64,000 bases of DNA. It comes from Leptotrichia wadei. Lineage in GTDB: Bacteria > Fusobacteriota > Fusobacteriia > Fusobacteriales > Leptotrichiaceae. The translations under genes and the position numbers were made by a program. Each line of letters begins with the position of its first letter. The stretch's first letter is position 1. The notes under the pieces were generated by a model that was given only the letters and a program-made list of their open reading frames with translations, was not told the origin of the DNA and made no database searches. The stretch is from NCBI RefSeq assembly GCF_007990545.2, contig NZ_AP019829.2:1860001-1924000 (forward strand), in the 5' to 3' direction. Below, in pieces: positions 24,482 through 34,706 of the stretch.

Positions 24482-27109
24482 TTAAAAACCTAAAATTTTT
24501 CCAACTCTTTCTTTTTCATTTTCCCATTCTTTTCCATAATATGATTTCAAGTAAATTTCCCTTAATTCTTCCATCAATGGGTATCTAGGATTAGCTGATG
24601 TACATTGATCATCGAAGGCTTCTAATGACATTTCATCTACTGCTTCTAAGAAATCCCTTTCAGGGATTCCCCATTCTTTAATAGTTGCAGGAATACCAAT
24701 TTTTTTATTTAATTCATTGATTCCTTTAATTAAATTTTCTACTTTTTCCTCTTTAGTATTTCCTCCAAATCCTAAATGTTCTCCCATTTCAGCATATCTT
24801 TGCATTGCATCAGGATATCTATATTGTGGGAATAATCCCATTTTTGTCGGAGCTTCAGCTGAATTATAACGGATAACTTCTTCAAGAATTATTGCATTTG
24901 CTATACCATGCGGGATGTGGAATTTTCCTCCAAGTTTATGTGCAAGTGAGTGATTTATCCCTAAAAACGCATTTGCAAAAGCCATTCCAGCAAGACAAGA
25001 GGCATTTGCCATTTTTTCCTTTGCTTTGATTGCCTTTGCTCCTAATTCTACAGATTCTGGCAAATATTTGAATACAAGTCTTGCCGCTTCTTTTGAATAT
25101 GGTTTTGTATATTCTGTTGCCATAACTGAAACATAAGATTCAAGCGCATGTGTAAATACATCAATTCCAGAAGCTACTGTAAGTCCTTTTGGCATTGTAA
25201 GCATAAGTTCAGGATCGTTAATCGCTACATTTGGTGTCAATGCATAATCTGCAAGCGGATATTTAATTCCTGTTTCATCATCTGTAATTACAGAAAATGG
25301 AGTTACTTCTGAACCAGTTCCTGCTGAAGTTGCAACTGCGATAAATTTAGCTTTTTTACCCATTTCAGGGAATTCCACTATTCTTTTTCTAATATCCATA
25401 AATCTCATTGCTAAATCTCTAAATCTTAATTTTGGATGTTCATATAATACCCACATAATTTTAGCGGCATCCATTGCAGAACCTCCACCAAGGGCTATAA
25501 TAACATCTGGATTATATTCAAGCATAGCCTTCGCACCAGCTTGAGCTGAACTTAATGTTGGGTCTTCCTTTACTTCAGAGAATATTCTGTAATCAATATT
25601 TAAATTGTCTAATACTTTTGTAATATGTTCTGTATAGCCTAATTCTGCTAATACTTTATCTGTTACGATAAATGCTTTTTTATGTTTTCCTTTTAATTCT
25701 TCTAAAGCAGTTGGCAGTGAACCATATTTGAAATAAACTTTTTCAGGAACTCTGAACCATAGCATATTTTCTCTTCTTTCTGCGATTGTCTTTACATTTA
25801 ACAAATGTTTTACTCCTACGTTTTCTGACACGGAATTTCCTCCCCACGAACCACATCCAAGTGTTAATGATGGCTCTAATTTAAAGTTAAATACATCTCC
25901 AATTGCTCCAAGTGAAGCTGGCATATTAATTAATGTACGTCCTGTTTTCATCAGTCTTCCAAATTTATCTATTTTTTCTTTTTCTGCTAAATTAATATAC
26001 AATGAAGAAGTATGTCCTAATCCTCCAAGTCTTACCAATTCATCAGCCTTTTTGAGTCCATCTTCAAAATCTTCAGCCTTGTACATTGCAAGCACTGGAG
26101 ATAATTTTTCGTGTGCAAAAGGTTCTTCTATTCCAGTTGAAGTCACTTCTCCAATCAATACTTTTGAATTTTTAGGAATTTCAAATCCTGCCATACTTGC
26201 AATAATATAAGCACTTTTACCAACTATATCTGCATTCAGGCTACCATTTTTAAATAATACTTCTCTTACCTTATCTAATTCCTCTTCATTTAAGATATAA
26301 GCTCCTCTATTTAAAAATTCATTTCTAACTTTGTCATAAATTTCCTTATCTATAATTACAGATTGTTCTGTTGCACAAATTACTCCATTATCAAATGTTT
26401 TAGACATTAGAATATAGTTTGCCGTCATTTTTATATCTGCAGACTTGTCTATTACAACTGGCGTATTTCCAGCTCCAACTCCAATTGCAGGAGTTCCAGA
26501 TGAATAGGCAGCCTTAACCATTCCAGGCCCACCTGTTGCAAGTATCAAGTCGGCATTTGCCATGAGTTCTCTTGATAATTCAACGCTTGGTTCATCAATC
26601 CATCCGATTATATCTTTTGGTGCTCCATATTTTACTGCTGTCTCCAAGGCAATTCTAGCTGTTTCAATTGTTGCCTGTTTTGCTCTTGGGTGCGGCGAAA
26701 ATATTATTGCATTTCTTGTTTTCAATGAAATTAATGTTTTAAACATTGCTGTAGAAGTTGGATTTGTTGTAGGGACAATTCCTGCGATGATTCCTATTGG
26801 AGTTGCAATTTTTTTAACTCCATAAGATCTGTCGTCTTCCAAAACTCCACAAGTTTTTTCATCTTTGTATTTATTGTAAATATATTCAGAAGCAAAGTGA
26901 TTTTTTATAACTTTATCTTCTACAATTCCCATTCCAGTTTCTGCCACTGCCAAATTTGCCAATGTAATTCTTTCATCATTCATTTTTTGAGCCACTTTTC
27001 TAAAAATCTTATCGACTCTTTCCTGATCAAATGTTGCAAATTCCTCCTGAGCCTTTCTAACCCTTTGAATAAGATCCTTCAAACTCTCTAAATCTTTAAC
27101 TATTGCCAT
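24482..27109 (-). CDS. adhE: bifunctional acetaldehyde-CoA / alcohol dehydrogenase AdhE
   Basis: Converts acetyl-CoA to ethanol in two NADH-dependent steps, re-oxidising NADH in fermentation. The N-terminal aldehyde dehydrogenase half has the catalytic cysteine in FDNGVICATEQSV. The C-terminal iron alcohol dehydrogenase half has GGGSAMDAAK, GTGSEVTPF and the metal-binding GINHSLAHKLGGKFHIPHG. 875 aa is the full fused length. AGGAGGA precedes the ATG. Single gene; a Rex operator would be expected but I could not identify one. Confidence 0.97.
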   Translation of the reverse strand: MAIVKDLESLKDLIQRVRKAQEEFATFDQERVDKIFRKVAQKMNDERITLANLAVAETGMGIVEDKVIKNHFASEYIYNKYKDEKTCGVLEDDRSYGVKKIATPIGIIAGIVPTTNPTSTAMFKTLISLKTRNAIIFSPHPRAKQATIETARIALETAVKYGAPKDIIGWIDEPSVELSRELMANADLILATGGPGMVKAAYSSGTPAIGVGAGNTPVVIDKSADIKMTANYILMSKTFDNGVICATEQSVIIDKEIYDKVRNEFLNRGAYILNEEELDKVREVLFKNGSLNADIVGKSAYIIASMAGFEIPKNSKVLIGEVTSTGIEEPFAHEKLSPVLAMYKAEDFEDGLKKADELVRLGGLGHTSSLYINLAEKEKIDKFGRLMKTGRTLINMPASLGAIGDVFNFKLEPSLTLGCGSWGGNSVSENVGVKHLLNVKTIAERRENMLWFRVPEKVYFKYGSLPTALEELKGKHKKAFIVTDKVLAELGYTEHITKVLDNLNIDYRIFSEVKEDPTLSSAQAGAKAMLEYNPDVIIALGGGSAMDAAKIMWVLYEHPKLRFRDLAMRFMDIRKRIVEFPEMGKKAKFIAVATSAGTGSEVTPFSVITDDETGIKYPLADYALTPNVAINDPELMLTMPKGLTVASGIDVFTHALESYVSVMATEYTKPYSKEAARLVFKYLPESVELGAKAIKAKEKMANASCLAGMAFANAFLGINHSLAHKLGGKFHIPHGIANAIILEEVIRYNSAEAPTKMGLFPQYRYPDAMQRYAEMGEHLGFGGNTKEEKVENLIKGINELNKKIGIPATIKEWGIPERDFLEAVDEMSLEAFDDQCTSANPRYPLMEELREIYLKSYYGKEWENEKERVGKILGF

Positions 27110-27412
27110 TTTTCCTCCTAAAATAAAGCATATATTTCTCGTTCCACTTATATTATAATAATACTCTATTTTCTAAAAAAACTCAAGTTTTTTTTTTCAC
27201 TTTTTAATTTTATACTATTTCTAGCGGAATAGTTATAAGTTTTTTGAAAATGATTAAGATCTTTTGTCAGCATAATGTAAAGTATAATTTTTATTTTTTA
27301 AATAAAATTTAATATTAATATTTATTTTTTACAAAAAGAGAAACTATTCCAATTTTTATCCTAGAAATAGTTTCTTTATTTTTAAATATCTTTATTACTT
27401 ATTTTTACAAAA
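27110..27412. other. adhE promoter region and ppc terminator
   Basis: 303 bp between ppc and adhE. It holds the ppc terminator hairpin (27331-27375) and otherwise AT-rich DNA that must contain the adhE promoter; no clear hexamers or operator stand out. Confidence 0.5.
27331..27375 (-). terminator. ppc terminator
   Basis: AGAAACTATT (27339-27348) and AATAGTTTCT (27366-27375) form a perfect 10-bp stem. Read on the minus strand it is followed by CTTTTTGT, just after the ppc stop codon. Confidence 0.8.
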
Positions 27413-30214
27413 TTATCCACTATTACGAAGTCCTGTTGCCAGTCCATTTATTGAAATATGAATGGCTTTTTTAAGTTCTTCTGAATTATCTCCAGCTCTT
27501 GAACGTTTTATTAACTCAATTTGCAAATAATTCATCGAGTCAAAATAAGGCAGACGATTTCGCAAGCTACTTACTAATTCCGGATTATCTGCAAGTAAAA
27601 CATCATTTCCTGTAATTTTTTTCAAAACGTCAATTGTCAAAATCCATTCTTTTGCAATTTCTTTAAAGATTTTTTGTGCAGTTTCCTGATCACTTGCTAA
27701 TTTTACGTATTCAGAAAAAATTGATAAATCAGATTTTGATAAAACCATATCTACATTTGAAATTGTAGAACGGAAAAATGGCCATTCCTTATACATTTTC
27801 TGTAAAATTTCCAAGTTTTTGTCATTATTGTTAATCCATTTTGTAAATGCTGTTCCGACACCGTACCATCCTGGAAGCATTATTCTAGCTTGCGACCAAG
27901 AAAATACCCATGGAATTGCTCTTAAACTTTCTAGCGACTGTGTTTTCTTACGTGAAGATGGTCTTGAACCGATATTTAATCCAGCAATGAAGTTTATTGG
28001 AGTAACTTCAAAAAAGAAATCTGAAAATCCATCTGTATTGTAAACTAAATCACGATAAGCATGGTAACTCAATTCTGAAACATCTTCTATTATTTTTTCA
28101 TATTCTTCCCAATTTGCATCTTCTACTGTCAATGCACTTGATTCAAGGGCTGCTGAAACTAATGCTTCCAAGTTTTTCAACCCTAAATCTGGATTTCCAT
28201 ATTTTGCACCGATTACTTCCCCTTGTTCTGTAAGTCTGATTGTTCCATCTGTACTTCCCTCAGGCTGTGCTAAAATAGCTTCATAGCTTGGACCTCCACC
28301 ACGTCCTACTGTTCCTCCACGTCCATGGAAGAATGAAATTTCCACATCAAATTCACGTCCAATTGCAGTCAATTCCTTTTGCGCCTTATACAATGACCAG
28401 CTTGAACTTAGATATCCTCCATCTTTATTACTATCTGAATATCCTAGCATAACTTCCTGTTTTCTTCCCTTTTTATCCATCCATTTTTTCACTAATGGCA
28501 AATTAAACCATTTTCTCAAAATATCAGGAGCTGCAACTAAATCTTCAACTGTTTCAAAAAGTGGCACAATTTGCAAATCACAAAATTCATTTCCTTCATT
28601 TCCTTTTGCAAGATTGGCTTCCTTTAATAAAATAGCTATTTCAAGCATATCTGAAACACTTGTTGCATGGGAAATCAGATTTTTTTCAATGATCTTATCT
28701 CCAAAACGATCTCTTAACGATTTTGCTTTTCTATAAATTGCAAGCTCTGAAGCTAATGTTTCACTTTGCGGAATTGTTGGATCACTTAAAATTCTAGGAT
28801 CATACTCTAATTCCCTTAATAAAATTTCACATCTGGCATCTTCTGATAAACTTAAATAATCTCCCAAAATATTTGCACTTTTTAAAAGTTCTGCAACACA
28901 CACTTCATGAACACTTGAATCCTGTCTTAAATCAATTGTTGCAAGATGAAATCCAAATATTTTTGTAGCGCTGATTAAATTATTTAATTTTCCTTGTGTT
29001 AAAAATTCACTATTATTCTTTTTTAGTGATTCTGCCACAATTACCAAATCTTTTGTAAATTCACTTGCTGATTTATAAGGTATATCAACTCCATTTTTTC
29101 TTTTTGGAGGCAATAAATCACGGTTATACTCGCACAAATTGTAAGCTGTAGCAAGCAATCTGTCTCTTATTGCTGTTAAAGCACGACGGTATGGTTCATG
29201 TGTACGATGCGGTGAAACTTCTCCAGAAGCATCAGCTAATTTTTGCAATTCTTCGGTAACATTTGTCATGGCAATTGACATTGACAAATCCCTGTAAATT
29301 TCACGAACTACATCTAAATAGTGCTGGAATAATTTAATAGCCTGCTCTTGTGCCGATTTTTCAAGTGTATTTACTGTAACATAAGGATTTCCATCCCTAT
29401 CTCCACCAATCCACATTCCCATTGTAAGTGGAAGCAGGGCTTGAGATTTTAATTCAGAATTTCCCAATGTTTTTGAAATTTCCTGAAATTTATTCATAAG
29501 CCGTGGAATTTCATTGAAAAATGTAATGTTGTAATAACTTAGGGCATTGCTTATTTCATCTGTCACACGCAACTTTGTAGCCCGCAACATTGCAGTTTGC
29601 CACCAGATTTGAATACCACGGCTCAAGTCATTTAGCCATTCATTTTCATCAATTTGATGTAATTTTACATTTTCATATTTATCCAGAATATCCGTTAATT
29701 TTTTTGTCAAATCCAAAATACTTTTTCTTTGTACTTGAGTCGGATGTGCAGTCAGAACAGGAACAATAGAAACTTTTTCCATAGCCTTTAATATTTTTTC
29801 TTGACTAATTCCCTTATTTTTTAGGTTTTTTAATGATTTTTCAAGCGATCCAATTTGAAGCTTATTGGAAATCTTCGCATATCTCTGTTCGTGAGTTTGA
29901 TACACATCTTCAGCAATATTAGCAAGAGCCGAAAAAATCGAGAAACTTCTTATTACCCTCAAAATTTCTACATCAGTAAGATCTGAACAAAAAGACGACA
30001 AATTTTTTCTAGCCTCTTGTTTTTGTGTCTTATAATATTTACTCGAAGCCTCCTTCAACTTTTCAGTAACTTCATAAATATGCAAACCTGCATACCTAAA
30101 AATCGTTTCTCCAAGTAAATTGGAAAACAGCTCATTATGAAGGAGCAAATCCTCCTGATGCTTATCCAATTTTACTGACGGTAAAGGAGTTATTGGTAAA
30201 TTCTTTAAATCCAT
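27413..30214 (-). CDS. ppc: phosphoenolpyruvate carboxylase
   Basis: Carboxylates PEP to oxaloacetate, feeding the branched TCA reactions and aspartate-family synthesis. Catalytic H157 lies in VLTAHPTQ, and FFHGRGGTVGRGGGP and GYSDSNKDGGYLSSSW are the conserved active-site signatures. The C-terminus ends in GLRNSG, close to the NTG tail of most PEPCs. 933 aa is the full bacterial length. Monocistronic, with a terminator directly downstream. Confidence 0.97.
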   Translation of the reverse strand: MDLKNLPITPLPSVKLDKHQEDLLLHNELFSNLLGETIFRYAGLHIYEVTEKLKEASSKYYKTQKQEARKNLSSFCSDLTDVEILRVIRSFSIFSALANIAEDVYQTHEQRYAKISNKLQIGSLEKSLKNLKNKGISQEKILKAMEKVSIVPVLTAHPTQVQRKSILDLTKKLTDILDKYENVKLHQIDENEWLNDLSRGIQIWWQTAMLRATKLRVTDEISNALSYYNITFFNEIPRLMNKFQEISKTLGNSELKSQALLPLTMGMWIGGDRDGNPYVTVNTLEKSAQEQAIKLFQHYLDVVREIYRDLSMSIAMTNVTEELQKLADASGEVSPHRTHEPYRRALTAIRDRLLATAYNLCEYNRDLLPPKRKNGVDIPYKSASEFTKDLVIVAESLKKNNSEFLTQGKLNNLISATKIFGFHLATIDLRQDSSVHEVCVAELLKSANILGDYLSLSEDARCEILLRELEYDPRILSDPTIPQSETLASELAIYRKAKSLRDRFGDKIIEKNLISHATSVSDMLEIAILLKEANLAKGNEGNEFCDLQIVPLFETVEDLVAAPDILRKWFNLPLVKKWMDKKGRKQEVMLGYSDSNKDGGYLSSSWSLYKAQKELTAIGREFDVEISFFHGRGGTVGRGGGPSYEAILAQPEGSTDGTIRLTEQGEVIGAKYGNPDLGLKNLEALVSAALESSALTVEDANWEEYEKIIEDVSELSYHAYRDLVYNTDGFSDFFFEVTPINFIAGLNIGSRPSSRKKTQSLESLRAIPWVFSWSQARIMLPGWYGVGTAFTKWINNNDKNLEILQKMYKEWPFFRSTISNVDMVLSKSDLSIFSEYVKLASDQETAQKIFKEIAKEWILTIDVLKKITGNDVLLADNPELVSSLRNRLPYFDSMNYLQIELIKRSRAGDNSEELKKAIHISINGLATGLRNSG

Positions 30215-30502
30215 TTATTTCACACTCTCTTTCTTTTAGTAATTATATTTATTGTCTAAATTATTTATTTTAAGTACTTCACCGTTTAAATTATATCATA
30301 AAAAGACTTTATATTAAATAGCGATTTTAAATTATTCCAAAATGTGATATAATTTTAACAAAATAAGACAAGGCAAGGGGAACTGTCGCCATCCCCCTTG
30401 TGTTAAAATAAGAAATAAGTAAAATAGAAAATATTTATTAATAAAAATAATCTTAAAATTAGATAGATATTTGAAATTAAAAAGAATGTTGAGGAAAAGA
30501 AA
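30215..30502. other. divergent ppc/mutS2 spacer
   Basis: An extended -10 (TGATATAAT, 30345-30353) faces mutS2. Its transcript would begin just before the GGGG-arm hairpin at 30374-30400, leaving a leader of about 140 nt. Confidence 0.45.
30374..30400 (+). repeat. dispersed hairpin, copy 2, in the mutS2 leader
   Basis: CAAGGGG pairs with CCCCTTG. The segment TCGCCATCCCC (30386-30396) is identical to that in the hairpin at 7629-7658, in the same orientation. Confidence 0.5.
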
Positions 30503-32842
30503 ATGGAAAAAAATTATGATGTATTGGAATTTTATAAGATAGTTAATGAACTTATTGATTTATCACGATTGGAAAAAACGAAAGAAAAGTTTCTGGATAT
30601 TGATATTATAAAGGAAAAGTCAGTTTTAGATAAGGAACTTATGCTTATGATGGAGATGATTGACTTTTATAAGTATGATGACGGACTTGAACTTGCGGGA
30701 CTTGCGGATATTACTAAGATGATGAATTCCATTGATATTATTGGATCTTATTTGAGTGCTGAGGATTTGGCAGTTTTGAAGAAAAATTTGACGATTTTTA
30801 GAATTTCTAAAAGCAGGGCTAAGAATGTCAGGGATAAATACAGAGCAATTTGGAATTTGTTTAGTGATGTTGAGGAAGTTAAGGATATTGAAAATTTTAT
30901 TTCTGAAGCGATTAATGATGAAGGAGTTTTAAAGGATGATGCTTCAATTGGGCTTCGAGATGTCAGAAGGCAAAAACAAAATATTAATGCAAACATTAAG
31001 GAGAAATTTGATGAGCTAATTTCTAATAAAAATACACAAAATGCAATTCAGGAAAGAATAGTAACTCAAAGAAATGACAGATATGTAATTGCTGTAAAAA
31101 CTGATTTTAAAGGGCTTGTAAAAGGGATAGAACATGATAGATCTGCAACTGGAAGTACAGTTTACATTGAACCTTTAAACGTTGTTTCATTGAATAATAA
31201 ATTACGTGAATATGAAGCTCGTGAACGTGAAGAAATCAGGAAAATATTGCTTAGAATTACAGAAATTGTAAAAACTAAAAAGGAAGAAATTCTGGAAATT
31301 AAGGAAATTCTGGAAAGACTAGACTTTATTGATGCTAAAACGACTTATTCAGTTAATAAAAAATGTATCGTTCCCAAAATTATTAACAAGGAATATTTGA
31401 AACTAGTTGAGGCAAGACATCCGTTAATTGATGAAAATATCGTTGTGCCAATTAATTTTGAGCTTGGAAACCCTGAAAATATAATGCTTATAACAGGACC
31501 TAATACTGGTGGAAAAACGGTAACATTGAAAGTGGCTGGACTTCTTACAATTATGGCATTGTCTGGTATTCCGATTCCTGCAAATGAAAAAACTGAAATT
31601 GGGTATTTTCACAATGTATTAGCGGATATTGGGGATGAACAAAGTCTGGAGCAAAATTTATCTTCATTTTCAGGGCATGTTAGCAAAATAAAAGATATAA
31701 TTGAAAATGCAAACAGTAAATCGCTTGTACTGATGGATGAGCTAGGAAGTGGAACTGACCCAATGGAAGGAGCGGCTTTTGCAATGGCAATCATTGATTA
31801 TTTGAACAAAAAGCACGTAACTTCAATAATCACAACCCATTATAGCGAAGTAAAAGCTTATGCCTTTAACACAACAGGAATTAAAAGCGCCTCAATGGAA
31901 TTTAATGTGGAAACATTGTCACCAACATACAGATTACTGGAAGGAATACCTGGAGAAAGCAATGCTCTTATAATTGCAAGAAAATATGGAATTAGCGAAG
32001 AAATTATTGAAAATGCGAAAAGTTATATAAGCGAAGATAATCAGCGAGTTGAGGAAATGCTAAAATCAATAAAGGAAAAAAATGATGAGCTTGAAACAAT
32101 GCAGGCACAATTAGAAGCGACAAGAACTGAACTTGACAAGCAAAAGAGCATTTATGAGCAAAATATGATAAAACTTGAAAATGAAAAAAATGAAATTATA
32201 AAACGCGCCTATGAAGAAGCCGACAATTACTTGAAAAATATGCAGGCAAAAGCTAAAAACCTAATTGACAAAATTAACAGTGAAGAATCTAAAAAAGAAG
32301 ATGCGAAAAACGCTCAAAGAAGCTTAAATATGCTACGTGAGTCATTCATTACGGATAAAAAGAAAAATGTAAAAGAAAAGAAAATTGTTACTCAAAACGT
32401 AGATTTTGCTGTTGGGGAAGAAGTGCTAGTAAAAACAATGAACCAAAATGGAAAAATTTTGAAAATAATGCCAAACAACCGTATCCAAGTGCAAACTGGA
32501 ATATTAAAGCTGGTTGTATCAACTGACGATATTGTAAAAATCCAAAAGAAAAAAACAAATAAATTCAAAAACTTCGCCTCATTAAAACGAACTTCCCAAG
32601 TACGAGGAGAAATCGACTTACGTGGAATGAATGCCGACGAAGCAATCGCAGAACTAGAAACATACATGGACAGAGCGATGCTAACAGGCTACCACGAAAT
32701 TTGTATAATTCACGGGAAAGGAACAATGGTACTGAGAAAAAAAATCCACGAATACCTAAGAACTTCAAAATATGTAACAGAATTTAAAGATGCCAATCAG
32801 AATGAAGGTGGAATTGGGTGTACGGTGGTTACTTTGAAGTAG
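30503..32842 (+). CDS. mutS2: MutS2 (ATPase and Smr endonuclease)
   Basis: MutS-family protein without the mismatch-recognition domain; known roles include suppressing homologous recombination and rescuing collided ribosomes. It has a long alpha-helical core, Walker A ITGPNTGGKT near residue 330, Walker B LVLMDELGSGTDPMEG, a coiled-coil stretch (about 515-620) and a C-terminal Smr domain (GEIDLRGMNADEA, IIHGKGTMVLR). 779 aa is typical. It lies 30 bp upstream of the Septu-like pair without an intervening terminator. Confidence 0.95.
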   Translation: MEKNYDVLEFYKIVNELIDLSRLEKTKEKFLDIDIIKEKSVLDKELMLMMEMIDFYKYDDGLELAGLADITKMMNSIDIIGSYLSAEDLAVLKKNLTIFRISKSRAKNVRDKYRAIWNLFSDVEEVKDIENFISEAINDEGVLKDDASIGLRDVRRQKQNINANIKEKFDELISNKNTQNAIQERIVTQRNDRYVIAVKTDFKGLVKGIEHDRSATGSTVYIEPLNVVSLNNKLREYEAREREEIRKILLRITEIVKTKKEEILEIKEILERLDFIDAKTTYSVNKKCIVPKIINKEYLKLVEARHPLIDENIVVPINFELGNPENIMLITGPNTGGKTVTLKVAGLLTIMALSGIPIPANEKTEIGYFHNVLADIGDEQSLEQNLSSFSGHVSKIKDIIENANSKSLVLMDELGSGTDPMEGAAFAMAIIDYLNKKHVTSIITTHYSEVKAYAFNTTGIKSASMEFNVETLSPTYRLLEGIPGESNALIIARKYGISEEIIENAKSYISEDNQRVEEMLKSIKEKNDELETMQAQLEATRTELDKQKSIYEQNMIKLENEKNEIIKRAYEEADNYLKNMQAKAKNLIDKINSEESKKEDAKNAQRSLNMLRESFITDKKKNVKEKKIVTQNVDFAVGEEVLVKTMNQNGKILKIMPNNRIQVQTGILKLVVSTDDIVKIQKKKTNKFKNFASLKRTSQVRGEIDLRGMNADEAIAELETYMDRAMLTGYHEICIIHGKGTMVLRKKIHEYLRTSKYVTEFKDANQNEGGIGCTVVTLK

Positions 32843-32872
32843 GACATTTGATTTAAAGGAGAATAAAAATTT

Positions 32873-34090
32873 ATGAAAATCAAAAATCTTCATATAAAAG
32901 AATTTAAAGGATTGAGAGATATATCTATAAATTTTGAAAAAAATGATGAGCCGTTAGATTTAGTAGTTTTAGCAGGTTCAAATGGAAGTGGAAAAACTAG
33001 AATATTAGAAAGTATATTGGATTATTTTAATATTATTCTAGTAGTTCCTGAAGAAGCTCAAAATAAAATAGAATTATTTTTTGAATCAATGGAAGAAAAA
33101 TGCATAGATAAATTAGGACATGAATTAAGTTTTATGTATTGTTTAAAATTCGGATCTAAAGAAAAAAAAATTAGTGTAGGAAGTGTAGGAGCAAGATATT
33201 TAGACATAAAAAAAGAACTAAATATTCTTCCTAAAATAATTTATGCTCCAGCAGAAATGAATTTTAAAAAAATGGATATGGCTTCAACCACTTTGATTCA
33301 AGAATACAATTTTATTAATATTGTAAATACAAATTTAGTTAAAGATATTCCTTCTTATATAGCTACAAAAATAATTTCAGCAATATTTAAAAATAAAAAT
33401 GAAAAGGTTGGAGATGTACAAAAAAAAGTTTTTGATGAAATAAATGAAATATTTGAAATTTTAGATATTGATGTGAAAATTGAGGATATTTCACAAGATG
33501 GTAGAAATATACCAATTTTTACAAATTCAGCAGGAGATAAATTTGATATAAATGAATTATCTTCTGGGGAAAAGCAGTTATTTTTACGAACATTAGCGAT
33601 AAAAATGCTGAATCCTGAAAATTCTATTATTTTGATTGACGAGCCAGAACTTTCGTTGCATCCGAAATGGCAGCAAAGAATTGTCGATGTTTATAGAAAA
33701 ATTGGAAAAAACAATCAGATTATTATTGCGACACATTCTCCACATATTTTAGGGAGTGTAAGAAAAGAAAATATTATGTTGCTGGATAAAAATGATGAAG
33801 GGAAAATTGTGATTAAAACTGGGGATGAGTTCTATGATTCTTATGGACAGCCAACAGAGAGAATATTAGAAGATATAATGGGGCTTAAAACAACTAGAAA
33901 TCAGGAAATATTTGATAAATTGGAAAAAATTAGAGAAATGGTTAATGAGGATAAGTATGAAACTGATGATTTTAAAAAAGAATATGGTGATTTAAAGGAA
34001 ATATTGGGGACAATGGATGAGGATATTATGCTTATAAATGCGGAAATTCAAATCAGAAGGAAAGGATTGAAGAATGTTAAAAATAAATAA
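32873..34090 (+). CDS. ptuA: AAA ATPase of a Septu-like defence pair (PtuA-like)
   Basis: ABC/SMC-type AAA ATPase: Walker A AGSNGSGKTR (residues 34-43), signature ELSSGEKQLF, Walker B IILIDEPELSLHPKWQQ near 250 and ATHSPHIL near 285. Followed, with a 17-bp overlap, by a PtuB-type HNH nuclease gene. This ATPase plus HNH arrangement is that of Septu anti-phage systems (also the effector pair of retron Ec78). 405 aa is shorter than several described PtuA proteins. AAAGGAGA precedes the ATG. No reverse transcriptase is nearby. The ATPase alone would be ambiguous; the partner decides the call. Confidence 0.75.
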   Translation: MKIKNLHIKEFKGLRDISINFEKNDEPLDLVVLAGSNGSGKTRILESILDYFNIILVVPEEAQNKIELFFESMEEKCIDKLGHELSFMYCLKFGSKEKKISVGSVGARYLDIKKELNILPKIIYAPAEMNFKKMDMASTTLIQEYNFINIVNTNLVKDIPSYIATKIISAIFKNKNEKVGDVQKKVFDEINEIFEILDIDVKIEDISQDGRNIPIFTNSAGDKFDINELSSGEKQLFLRTLAIKMLNPENSIILIDEPELSLHPKWQQRIVDVYRKIGKNNQIIIATHSPHILGSVRKENIMLLDKNDEGKIVIKTGDEFYDSYGQPTERILEDIMGLKTTRNQEIFDKLEKIREMVNEDKYETDDFKKEYGDLKEILGTMDEDIMLINAEIQIRRKGLKNVKNK

Positions 34091-34685
34091 AACTTCAGAG
34101 CCAAACTTTTTGAAAGAATTTAAGAAAAAAGAAAAACCAAAAAATTGGAAAGATTTTGATTTTGAAATAAAAAAAGAATTAAAAAATTATATGTTAGAAA
34201 ATGAGCAGAAAATCGGAAATAATAGTTATTGTCCTTATTGTGAAAGAAAAATAATTGCAAGTAAAAATAGTCAGATAGAACATATTAAACCTAAAGATAG
34301 ATTTCCAGAATTATTTTTGGATTATAAAAATTTTATTACAGGATGTCTTAATATTGAGAGTTGTGGCTCAAAGAAAAGCAACAAATGGAGTGATTTGTTT
34401 ATAAATCCAGTAATTGACAATCCAGAGAAATATTTTTCATATAACAGAATGACGGGAGAAATAATTCCAAGAAAAGATATTTCAGAAAAAGAATTGGAAA
34501 AAGTTGAGTACACGATTAAAATATTGAATTTGAATGGTGATAAAAGATTGTTAAAGGGAAGAAAAAGTGTAATAAAAATAATTGAAAATTATCAAAAAAC
34601 TTACGATGATGAAATATTGAGAGAAATATCTGAAGATTTTGATTTTCCAACATTGAGAAATTTTTTAGTTGAGAGTTTTAAATAA
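34074..34685 (+). CDS. ptuB: HNH endonuclease of a Septu-like defence pair (PtuB-like)
   Basis: 203-aa nuclease of the family seen with PtuA (TIGR02646-like). A zinc ribbon C53-x2-C56 (CPYCERK) is matched by C91 and C97 (GCLNIESCGSKK). The HNH residues are in IEHIKPKDRFPELFLDYKN (E69, H70, N86). The following INPVIDNPEKYFSYN with TGEI is also a family pattern. In characterised Septu systems the nuclease degrades phage or host nucleic acid once the ATPase is triggered. All key residues appear intact, so the system is probably functional. Confidence 0.78.
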   Translation: MLKINKTSEPNFLKEFKKKEKPKNWKDFDFEIKKELKNYMLENEQKIGNNSYCPYCERKIIASKNSQIEHIKPKDRFPELFLDYKNFITGCLNIESCGSKKSNKWSDLFINPVIDNPEKYFSYNRMTGEIIPRKDISEKELEKVEYTIKILNLNGDKRLLKGRKSVIKIIENYQKTYDDEILREISEDFDFPTLRNFLVESFK

Positions 34686-34706
34686 TGTAAAAATCGAGGT
34701 TTAATT

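Noticed and set aside
32873-34685. Retron Ec78-type system
   Set aside because: The ATPase/HNH pair matches that effector, but no reverse transcriptase or msr/msd-like region is present around it.
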